The notes below the pieces were generated by a model. It did no database searches and was not told where the DNA came from. It was given only the letters and a program-made list of their open reading frames with translations. DNA of 8,272 bases from Christensenellaceae bacterium. GTDB lineage: Bacteria > Bacillota > Clostridia > Christensenellales > Borkfalkiaceae. The position numbers were made by a program, and so were the translations under genes. The stretch is taken from the NCBI GenBank assembly GCA_948482865.1, contig CAOMHR010000066.1, positions 1-8,272 on the forward strand, in the 5' to 3' direction. This document shows, in pieces, positions 1 to 4,999 of this stretch (position 1 is the stretch's first letter; the number at the start of each line of letters is the position of its first letter).

Positions 1-563
1 AATAATCTTAATTTTTTTGATTGTCTCACAATACCGAATATGCATAAGCCTAATACAACAGATGAAACCGAAATTATAATAATATAGGTGCCCAAAGTTG
101 TAGGTTTTAATAATGATTCCTTATAGATGGATAAACAGCACAAACCATTATCGGCAACCAACATTTTCATTGTCGTACCATCGGACACTATTTGTTTAAT
201 ATACTGCTCCCGCGCACGCAGTTCATCTCTACTTCTGCATATAACAGTATCTAAATATTCATCTGTATACATGTTGCCATTGTCGTCAACATATTCATAT
301 ACTATGTGAAAACGCCCTTTATATATTCTCGCGGGGTCGCCACGTGAGCCTACTAGTCCATAATCATCATAGTAACCTTTTATGTATGCATCAACTTCAA
401 CGCCGTTTTCGTATAAATACTTCGTTTCTTGTCGGTATTCTAATGCTTGCGGAACACCATATATTGAAACAATAATCAAGAAACTTGCGATAACAGCAAA
501 CACACAAGAGATGATTAAAACCACTTTTGCATACCGTTTTATTCTGTTTTGTTGTTTTAACAT
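1..563 (-). CDS. Two-helix membrane protein, DUF3592-like, partial (runs off left edge)
   Basis: Reading the minus strand from the ATG at 563-561 gives 187 open codons with no stop before the window edge, so the C-terminus is missing. A GGAG motif lies 5 nt upstream of the ATG and a good promoter lies about 110 nt upstream. The protein has a short basic N-terminus, a hydrophobic helix at about residues 13-35, a polar middle domain at about 36-155 and a second hydrophobic helix at about 157-179, followed by a basic stretch (RQSKKLR). The middle part contains a beta-rich segment (FHIVYEYVDDNGNMYTDEY) and a later DGTTMKMLVADNG stretch. This layout resembles DUF3592-type proteins, in which two helices flank a small domain outside the membrane. 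That family call is by resemblance only, and no enzymatic motif is visible. The function is unknown. The gene is divergent from the TetR operon, and no functional link to it is shown. Confidence 0.72.
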   Translation of the reverse strand, partial: MLKQQNRIKRYAKVVLIISCVFAVIASFLIIVSIYGVPQALEYRQETKYLYENGVEVDAYIKGYYDDYGLVGSRGDPARIYKGRFHIVYEYVDDNGNMYTDEYLDTVICRSRDELRAREQYIKQIVSDGTTMKMLVADNGLCCLSIYKESLLKPTTLGTYIIIISVSSVVLGLCIFGIVRQSKKLRL

Positions 564-770
564 ATTACTCCACAATTTTGTTTTGCCATATACAAAATTT
601 GTTCATAAGGATTTGTTAAATCAATATTTGTTTAATCGTCTATTAATGACCTTAATAATATTGAATTGTCACTTAAAATTTTATCATTTTTTGGTTTAAT
701 TGTAAAGTGAACGGGATTATTTTCAGCCACGTTTTCTATTTGCATCGAACGGAGAATATTGGCATTTTTC
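564..770. other. AT-rich divergent intergenic region, left part
   Basis: This stretch between the left-edge membrane gene and the TetR promoter holds the minus-strand promoter (678-706) and that gene's untranslated leader. I see no convincing open frame, RNA gene or strong hairpin in the remainder. A weak imperfect repeat around ATTTTG/CAAAAT at roughly 573-600 would fall in the leader, but it is too AT-rich to interpret. Confidence 0.5.
678..706 (-). promoter_or_regulatory. Sigma-A-type promoter for the left-edge membrane protein
   Basis: On the minus strand there is TTTACA (706-701), a 17-nt spacer and TAAAAT (683-678). The two hexamers and the spacing are identical to those I read in front of rpsT. 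The predicted transcription start is near 671, giving a leader of about 108 nt before the ATG at 563. The surrounding DNA is AT-rich, so a chance match is possible, but the strand and position fit the only gene available. Confidence 0.5.
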
Positions 771-799
771 TTGACTTATAAAAATTAATATGCTATATT
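771..799 (+). promoter_or_regulatory. Promoter of the TetR-CPBP operon
   Basis: TTGACT (771-776), a 17-nt spacer and TATATT (794-799) form a near-consensus sigma-A promoter. The -10 box coincides with the first bases of the long inverted repeat at 794-829. The predicted start, near 806, lies inside the repeat, so a bound repressor would block polymerase directly. Confidence 0.75.
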
Positions 800-829
800 T
801 TCATTGAGTATCTACTCAATGAAAATATA
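794..829. promoter_or_regulatory. Perfect inverted repeat, probable TetR-family operator
   Basis: The left arm 794-810 (TATATTTTCATTGAGTA) and the right arm 813-829 are exact reverse complements across 17 bp, separated by TC at 811-812. The core ATTGAGTA-TC-TACTCAAT has the form typical of TetR/AcrR-family operators. It spans the -10 box and the predicted transcription start, and lies 24 bp before the start codon of the adjacent TetR-type gene. This makes it the obvious autoregulatory site. Binding by this particular regulator is inferred. Confidence 0.8.
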
Positions 830-852
830 TTTTATTTAATACAGGGTATCAT

Positions 853-1425
853 ATGAACAGATCGGAACAAAAAGAAAAAAGGCGGCAAGATATACTTAAC
901 GCCGGTTTGGACTTATTTATACGTAAAGGATATTCGGCTACAAGAACGTCGGATATTGCCAACGCTGTTGGTATGAGCGAAGGATTGCTTTTTCATTACT
1001 TTGAAACAAAAGAAAAGTTATATTTGGCGTTGATACAAATTGCTGTCCGCGGTAAAGATAATGTTTTTAAAATGAAAGATATAAAACCGTTAGCCTTTTT
1101 TGAAAATGCCGCAAAAACAATATTAGATTACATTTTAATTGATTCGTTTGCTGCAAAATTATTTGTCCTAATGAACAGGGCTCAATATGACGGAATACTT
1201 TCCGGGAATATACGAAATTATTCGATGAGACAGAAAGATGTCGATATTGCTGTAAAAATTGTATTACAAGGGCAAAAGGAAGGGAGTATACGCGACGGAG
1301 ATCCGCTTGCTTTGGCAACAGCATTTTTTATGGCAATTCAGGGAATAGCTGAAAACATAGCAAGAAATCCCGAAATGCCTGTGCCGAAGCCGGAATGGCT
1401 CGTTGATATTGTAAGGAGAAAGTAA
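853..1425 (+). CDS. TetR/AcrR-family transcriptional repressor
   Basis: The product is 190 aa, the usual TetR size. The N-terminus (RRQDILNAGLDLFIRKGYSA, residues 10-29) forms the first helix pair of the family. A helix-turn-helix follows at about residues 29-51 (TRTSDIANAVGMSEGLLFHYF), ending in the characteristic HYFETKEKL segment. The C-terminal two thirds is a helical ligand-binding and dimerisation domain of undefined specificity. The ATG is preceded by AGGG with a 6-nt gap. The stop overlaps the ATG of the CPBP gene by one base (TAATG), so the two are translationally linked. It probably represses its own operon through the palindrome at 794-829. The inducing ligand cannot be read from the sequence. 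The family assignment is firm. Confidence 0.93.
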   Translation: MNRSEQKEKRRQDILNAGLDLFIRKGYSATRTSDIANAVGMSEGLLFHYFETKEKLYLALIQIAVRGKDNVFKMKDIKPLAFFENAAKTILDYILIDSFAAKLFVLMNRAQYDGILSGNIRNYSMRQKDVDIAVKIVLQGQKEGSIRDGDPLALATAFFMAIQGIAENIARNPEMPVPKPEWLVDIVRRK

Positions 1426-2138
1426 TGGGGGATAAAAAATTTTTTCCGTACTTATTGCCGGTCAGGTGCATATTATTTTTAATTGCGTTTTTATTAATAT
1501 CGTTAATTTCAAAACAACCGTATACGGCAATCAGTAAATGGTGGACTTTGATTGCTGTATTGGGCAATATTTTTACGATTGCAATTTTGTATTTGTTTTG
1601 CCGCAGAAAATGTATTACTTATAAAAAATTAATCAATTATGAAAAGAGTAAAACAAAAATCGGCGTGGCAATTTTGATTATTTTTTTAATTATAGCGGTC
1701 GGAATGTGCGGGTTGTATTTTGCCGGTCTGATTTGTTACGGCGCTTTTCCGTATCTCAACAAAACAATGGTGGAACCGGTTCCGCTGTGGCTTGCGATAT
1801 TTGTATTGCTGCTTTTGCCGCTGACTACAACGATTGCGGAAGACGGGCTGTATTTGGGATACGGTATAAATATCGCTGCAGGTAATAAATGGGTCAATGT
1901 TTCGTTGTCTGCATTTTTTTATGCGTTTCAACACGGTTTCATTCCTTTTTTGCCTGACGGCATATTTATCCTTTATAGATTTTTATCTTTTTTGCCCCTT
2001 ACGGTTTTGATTTGCTTCTGGTACCAAAAGAGCAGAAATCCGTTGCCGTTTATGATGGGTCATTTCATTTTGAATATTGCTACGGCAGTGCAAATATTGA
2101 TAATGACCGTCTGTCCAGGCCTTTACAATGCATTATGA
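1425..2138 (+). CDS. CPBP-type intramembrane protease homologue with altered first motif
   Basis: This 237-aa, strongly hydrophobic protein has about six to seven predicted membrane helices. Three spaced motifs point to the CPBP (Abi/CAAX-type, glutamic intramembrane protease) family: AEDGLYLGYG at 138-147, YAFQH at 166-170, and HFILN at 213-217, corresponding to the family's EExxxR, FxxxH and HxxxN/D. The glutamate (E139) and both histidines (H170, H213) are kept. The second Glu of motif 1 is Asp (D140), the usual Arg is Leu (L144), and the motif 2 Phe is Tyr. Catalytic competence is therefore uncertain. AAGGAG lies 6 nt before the ATG, which overlaps the stop of the TetR gene. Family members process prenylated or membrane substrates or protect against bacteriocins. 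Which applies here is unknown. Confidence 0.75.
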   Translation: MGDKKFFPYLLPVRCILFLIAFLLISLISKQPYTAISKWWTLIAVLGNIFTIAILYLFCRRKCITYKKLINYEKSKTKIGVAILIIFLIIAVGMCGLYFAGLICYGAFPYLNKTMVEPVPLWLAIFVLLLLPLTTTIAEDGLYLGYGINIAAGNKWVNVSLSAFFYAFQHGFIPFLPDGIFILYRFLSFLPLTVLICFWYQKSRNPLPFMMGHFILNIATAVQILIMTVCPGLYNAL

Positions 2139-2159
2139 AACAAGAATATTTAAATATAA

Positions 2160-2203
2160 AATAATCCGGACTTTATTGCTCGTCGGCTAAAGTTCGGATT
2201 ATT
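2160..2203. terminator. Hairpin terminator shared by convergent transcripts
   Basis: The arms 2160-2175 (AATAATCCGGACTTTA) and 2188-2203 (TAAAGTTCGGATTATT) pair over 16 positions around a 12-nt loop. As plus-strand RNA all positions pair, with one G-U. As minus-strand RNA the same position is an A-C mismatch. The hairpin lies 21 nt after the CPBP stop and 4 nt after the tRNA 3' end. The minus-strand RNA has the better U-rich tail (UUAUUUUAUAUUU after the GC core), so it probably ends the rpsT-tRNA transcript and, less strongly, the TetR-CPBP transcript. Confidence 0.7.
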
Positions 2204-2207
2204 AAAA

Positions 2208-2282
2208 TGGTACTCCCGCTGGGAATCGAACCCGGAACGGCCCCTTAGGAGGGGGCTGTTATATCCATTTAACTACGGAAGC
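2208..2282 (-). tRNA. tRNA-Arg (anticodon CCT)
   Basis: The minus strand folds into a complete cloverleaf of 75 nt with an encoded CCA (2210-2208). The acceptor arms are GCTTCCG and CGGGAGT, with G-U pairs at 1-72 and 4-69. The D-stem is GTTA/TAAC. The anticodon stem GCCCC/GGGGC encloses the loop CTCCTAA, with CCT at 2249-2247, decoding AGG. The T-loop is TTCGATT. The T-stem CCGGG/CCCAG carries one C-A mismatch at 50-64, which is unusual. The gene lies just downstream of the rpsT terminator on the same strand, and the shared hairpin at 2160-2203 follows it. Confidence 0.93.
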
Positions 2283-2290
2283 ATTATTAG

Positions 2291-2319
2291 AAAAGCGAGC
2301 GTAACAAACGCTCGCCTTT
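2291..2319 (-). terminator. rpsT downstream hairpin terminator
   Basis: On the minus strand GCGAGCG (2315-2309), a 7-nt loop and CGCTCGC (2301-2295) form a perfect GC-rich stem followed by TTTT (2294-2291). It begins 18 nt after the rpsT stop codon. The U tract is short, and a tRNA gene with no visible promoter starts 8 nt beyond it, so it may be only partly efficient. Confidence 0.75.
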
Positions 2320-2333
2320 AATTGTTACAAAAT

Positions 2334-2597
2334 TTACGCCATAGCGTTAAGTTTTTTTGCAAGTCCCGATTTTTTGTTAGCGGCGGTGTTCTTTTTCAAA
2401 ACGCCCTTTGATACCGCACTGTCGATTATAGAACAGGTGTGGGGGAACTTTTCGGTAGCGGCGACCTTATCGCCCGCAGTTACAAGAGCAAGAAATTTTT
2501 TAACTTCGGTCTTCACTTCCGATTTTATTGCCTTATTTCTTTCCGTTTTCTTCTCAATAACAAGAACACGCTTTTTAGCTGACTTTATATTAGGCAT
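2334..2597 (-). CDS. rpsT: 30S ribosomal protein S20
   Basis: The 87-aa product is the standard S20 length and begins with the family signature MPNIKSAKKRV. The closing segment has SKGVLKKNTAANKKSGLAKKLN, matching the conserved S20 C-terminus. S20 is a small, Lys-rich helical protein that binds 16S rRNA early in 30S assembly. AAGGAG (2610-2605) lies 7 nt before the ATG at 2597, and a promoter with TTTACA and TAAAAT lies just upstream. It is transcribed away from murI. A hairpin terminator and tRNA-Arg follow on the same strand. No oddities are seen in the protein. Confidence 0.97.
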   Translation of the reverse strand: MPNIKSAKKRVLVIEKKTERNKAIKSEVKTEVKKFLALVTAGDKVAATEKFPHTCSIIDSAVSKGVLKKNTAANKKSGLAKKLNAMA

Positions 2598-2638
2598 TTA
2601 CTATCTCCTTGGAAACATAATACTTAAATTACTGTGTA

Positions 2639-2667
2639 ATTTTATCATAAAAAATATTGATTGTAAA
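2639..2667 (-). promoter_or_regulatory. Promoter of rpsT
   Basis: On the minus strand there is TTTACA (2667-2662), a 17-nt spacer and TAAAAT (2644-2639). The predicted start near 2632 gives a leader of about 35 nt containing the AAGGAG site. Strand, spacing and position all fit rpsT. Confidence 0.65.
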
Positions 2668-2673
2668 CTGTTT

Positions 2674-2702
2674 TTAACTGTTTTTTATAAGAATTTTAAT
2701 AT
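2674..2702 (+). promoter_or_regulatory. Possible weak promoter of murI
   Basis: TTAACT (2674-2679), a 17-nt spacer and TAATAT (2697-2702) match consensus at four of six bases in each box. murI is divergent from rpsT with only 137 bp between the start codons, so a plus-strand promoter must lie here. In DNA this AT-rich the exact boxes are uncertain. Confidence 0.3.
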
Positions 2703-2734
2703 ATTTGTTATTTAAGTAATATTAATAATACAGT

Positions 2735-3490
2735 ATGGTAAATAACGTTCAGAATCCTTCTGTTTGTGTGTTTGACAGCGGTATAGGCGGCATAAGTCTT
2801 TTATTTGAATGTGTGCGCAGATTACCGCGCGTTGATTTTACTTACTTTGCAGATAACTATCGCGTGCCTTACGGAAATCTTTCTCGTGCCGAACTTATAA
2901 AACGCGTTGACGAAATTTTTGAACAAATTTCAAAATCAAATCCTTCGGCGGCTGTGGTGGCGTGCAATACGGCAACTGCGCAAAGTATTGATTTTTTGCG
3001 AAATAAATATGATTTTCCTATATTGGGGATACAGCCGGCAATAAAGCCTGCGGTTGAAGCCGGCGGTAAATGTCTTGTGCTGGCAACGCCGTCGACGGTA
3101 AAAAGCGAGTCGTTTAAAAATCTTTTAGAGAGATATGGTAACAGCAATACCCGTGTGGTTGCGTGCGATAAGTTGGCGTCTTATATAGAGCAAAACCTGT
3201 TGAATTTGTCTGCTGCGGGCGTTGAAAATTTATTGCCCAAATATAAGGCGGATACTGTTGTTTTAGGGTGTACACACTATGTTTTAGCAAAAAAAATTAT
3301 TCAATCTTTTTATGATTGCCCTGTATACGACGGAATTATTGGGACGGCTGACCACCTTAAAGATATTTTGGGGATTTGTGACCACAACGTTCAAAGAGCG
3401 CAGAAAATAGCCTTTTCAGGTGGCGATAGTTACAAAAACCGTAAAGTCTTTAACTATATATTAATGCAAGAAGAGGTACTCAGTCCCTAA
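2735..3490 (+). CDS. murI: Glutamate racemase
   Basis: MurI interconverts L- and D-glutamate in the cytoplasm, supplying the D-Glu that MurD adds to the peptidoglycan stem peptide. The 251-aa protein carries the family signatures in order: FDSGIGG (13-19), ADNYRVPYGNLS (39-50; many homologues have ADxxxxPYG), the catalytic Cys in VACNTAT (C77) and the second catalytic Cys in LGCTHY (C179, followed by T180-H181). Both catalytic cysteines are present, so it should be active. The ATG at 2735 places FDSGIGG near the N-terminus as usual, but it has no recognisable Shine-Dalgarno sequence, unlike most genes here. The gene is divergent from rpsT and lies 115 nt upstream of mraZ, which has its own promoter. 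Confidence 0.95.
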   Translation: MVNNVQNPSVCVFDSGIGGISLLFECVRRLPRVDFTYFADNYRVPYGNLSRAELIKRVDEIFEQISKSNPSAAVVACNTATAQSIDFLRNKYDFPILGIQPAIKPAVEAGGKCLVLATPSTVKSESFKNLLERYGNSNTRVVACDKLASYIEQNLLNLSAAGVENLLPKYKADTVVLGCTHYVLAKKIIQSFYDCPVYDGIIGTADHLKDILGICDHNVQRAQKIAFSGGDSYKNRKVFNYILMQEEVLSP

Positions 3491-3540
3491 AAATCCATTT
3501 TTTTATAACAAAAAATAAAAAAATTCCAATAATTTTACTT

Positions 3541-3568
3541 AAAGTGGTTGACAGTGGTCATTTAGTGT
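3541..3568 (+). promoter_or_regulatory. Three AGTG direct repeats, probable MraZ-binding boxes
   Basis: AGTGG at 3543-3547, AGTGG at 3553-3557 and AGTGT at 3564-3568 recur at 10- and 11-bp steps, which places them on one face of the helix. The first two units, AAAGTGGTTG and ACAGTGGTCA, match at seven of ten positions. MraZ proteins are known to bind tandem short repeats ahead of their own gene: TGGGN-type in E. coli and AAAGTG-type in Mollicutes. These repeats overlap the -35 box and spacer of the mraZ promoter, consistent with autorepression. Binding is inferred. Confidence 0.65.
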
Positions 3569-3576
3569 GTTATTAT
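3548..3576 (+). promoter_or_regulatory. Promoter of the dcw cluster (mraZ promoter)
   Basis: A perfect TTGACA (3548-3553), a 17-nt spacer and TATTAT (3571-3576) form the strongest promoter in the window. The predicted start near 3583 leaves a leader of about 23 nt before mraZ. It probably drives mraZ through murE and beyond, since no other strong promoter or terminator is seen before the right edge. Confidence 0.85.
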
Positions 3577-3605
3577 GATTACACCGTTACAAAAGGGCGA
3601 AGTAT

Positions 3606-4034
3606 ATGTTTTTTCTTACAGGCGAATACGATCATCAGATCGACGCGAAAAACAGAATAAGAATTCCGTCAAAGCTCAAAGGAAATGAAGACAGGCTTTA
3701 TTTTTCCAAGGGTACAAACGGTTGCATATTTGTTTTTTATGACGCGGCTATTAAGGAAAAACTTGAAAAACTTGAAACGGACATTAAGATCAGCGACGTT
3801 GAAAAACAAAAGGGATTGCGTGCATTCACAAAGTCTTTGAAGCTGGTTGAAATGGATCCGCAGGGCAGATTAGTGATTCCGCCCGAACTTATAAATTACG
3901 GCAAAATCAGGAAAGACATAAAAATCTGCGGAGCGGGTTCAAGAATTGAAATTTGGTCCAAAGAAGTTTATGACGAATATTTTGCAGGCGTTGACGAGAA
4001 CTTTGACGAAAACTTCAGCGTCCTTGACATATAA
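3606..4034 (+). CDS. mraZ: Transcriptional regulator MraZ
   Basis: The 142-aa protein has the two tandem SpoVT/AbrB-like halves of MraZ, each with the family's DxxxR motif: D13-AKN-R17 in the first and D84-PQG-R88 in the second. Conserved stretches include FLTGEYDHQIDAKNRIRIPSK near the start (residues 3-23) and SRIEIWSKEVYDEY at 112-125. MraZ forms ring-shaped oligomers and represses its own dcw operon by binding direct repeats, and three suitable repeats lie over its promoter. AAGGG lies 8 nt before the ATG. The short acidic tail contains a small duplication (DENF DENF, 130-137). The stop overlaps the rsmH ATG by one base (TAATG). Confidence 0.95.
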   Translation: MFFLTGEYDHQIDAKNRIRIPSKLKGNEDRLYFSKGTNGCIFVFYDAAIKEKLEKLETDIKISDVEKQKGLRAFTKSLKLVEMDPQGRLVIPPELINYGKIRKDIKICGAGSRIEIWSKEVYDEYFAGVDENFDENFSVLDI

Positions 4035-4975
4035 TGAAAAGTTTTGAACATATACCCGTAATGAAAGAGCAGTGTATAGACGGCTTGAACATTAAAAAGG
4101 GCGGTGTATATTTTGACGGCACGGTGGGCGGCGCAGGACATTCTTACGAGATTTTGAAACGTTGTACGCCCGGCGGCAGATTAATTGCGACAGATTTGGA
4201 CGATGATGCGATTGCGGCGGCAAATCAAAGACTTGCTCCTTTTGCGGGGTCGTTCGACATTTATAAATCTGACTATAAGAATTACGTCGATGTTTTGAAG
4301 CTGGCAAAGGTTGACGAACTGGACGGCGTAATACTTGATTTCGGCGTTTCAAGCTATCAGCTTGATAATGCGGAAAGGGGATTTTCGTATATGAAACCCC
4401 AAGCACCTTTGGATATGAGAATGGACAGGACGTCTGATCTCACAGCCGAAGAAATTGTAAACAGCTACTCGCAGAAAGATTTAACAAAAATTTTGAGAGA
4501 GTACGGCGAAGAAAGATTTGCATCTGAAATTGCCGCAAACATCGTTAAGGTCAGAACCCGAAAAACTATAGCGACCTGCGGTGACTTGGCGGAAATTATC
4601 GAAGACAGCATACCTGTGAAATTCAAGCAGAACGGACCTTGTGCGCGTAAGAGCTTTCAGGCAATAAGAATAGCCGTGAACGGTGAACTCGAAGGTTTGT
4701 ACGATTGCGTTCTGGGGCTTACGAGAAGGCTTAAAAAGGGCGGAAGAATTGCGGTTTTAACTTTCCATTCGCTTGAAGACAGAATAGTCAAGCAGGCGTT
4801 CAGAATGTTGGAATGCGATTGTATTTGCGATAAAAGCCTGCCTGTATGCGTATGCGGCAAAAAGAAAGAAATTGAAATAATCACGAAAAAGCCTATGACA
4901 GCTAGCGAAGAAGAGATGCGTGTAAATTCGCGCTCGAAATGCGCTAAACTGAGAATAGCTGAAAAAATACTTTAA
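4034..4975 (+). CDS. rsmH: 16S rRNA m4C1402 methyltransferase RsmH (MraW)
   Basis: RsmH uses S-adenosylmethionine to N4-methylate C1402 in the decoding centre of 16S rRNA. The 313-aa length is typical. Visible signatures are HIPVM (6-10), the SAM-binding loop DGTVGGAGHS (28-37), the acidic end of strand two (TDLDD, 53-57), GVILDFGVSSYQLD (98-111), LDMRMD (126-131), KSFQAIRIAVNGEL (206-219), TFHSLEDRIVK (243-253) and the closing NSRSKCAKLRIAEK. Five cysteines cluster at 261-274 (CDCIC ... CVC), a feature common in clostridial RsmH. The ATG overlaps the mraZ stop and no clear Shine-Dalgarno precedes it, so translation probably depends on ribosomes finishing mraZ. Confidence 0.97.
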   Translation: MKSFEHIPVMKEQCIDGLNIKKGGVYFDGTVGGAGHSYEILKRCTPGGRLIATDLDDDAIAAANQRLAPFAGSFDIYKSDYKNYVDVLKLAKVDELDGVILDFGVSSYQLDNAERGFSYMKPQAPLDMRMDRTSDLTAEEIVNSYSQKDLTKILREYGEERFASEIAANIVKVRTRKTIATCGDLAEIIEDSIPVKFKQNGPCARKSFQAIRIAVNGELEGLYDCVLGLTRRLKKGGRIAVLTFHSLEDRIVKQAFRMLECDCICDKSLPVCVCGKKKEIEIITKKPMTASEEEMRVNSRSKCAKLRIAEKIL

Positions 4976-4999
4976 AATAAATGCGATAAGGAGAAGGAA

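Noticed and set aside
127..699. Two plus-strand open frames (127-309 and 382-699)
   Set aside because: They lie opposite or across the minus-strand membrane-protein gene, have no ribosome site and give low-complexity, unfamily-like translations; the minus frame is longer, continuous and has proper start signals.
2374..2715. A 113-codon plus-strand frame across rpsT
   Set aside because: It is the reverse shadow of the unmistakable S20 gene, continuing by chance into AT-rich intergenic DNA.
3497..3524. An AT-only inverted repeat after murI (ATTTTTTTAT and ATAAAAAAAT) as a terminator
   Set aside because: The 10-bp stem has no G or C and would be too weak for intrinsic termination; the symmetry is expected in poly-A/T-rich DNA. 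murI therefore has no convincing terminator, and read-through into the dcw operon remains possible.
3967..4031. The acidic repeat at the end of MraZ (DENF DENF) as a functional tandem repeat
   Set aside because: It is a single 12-nt duplication in a tail that varies between MraZ proteins; nothing supports a specific role.
4092..4406. A minus-strand frame within rsmH, with similar ones at 4657-4884, 5018-5230, 5242-5565, 6391-6624 and 7686-8132
   Set aside because: All lie inside well-supported genes on the other strand, lack Shine-Dalgarno sites and encode no recognisable motifs.
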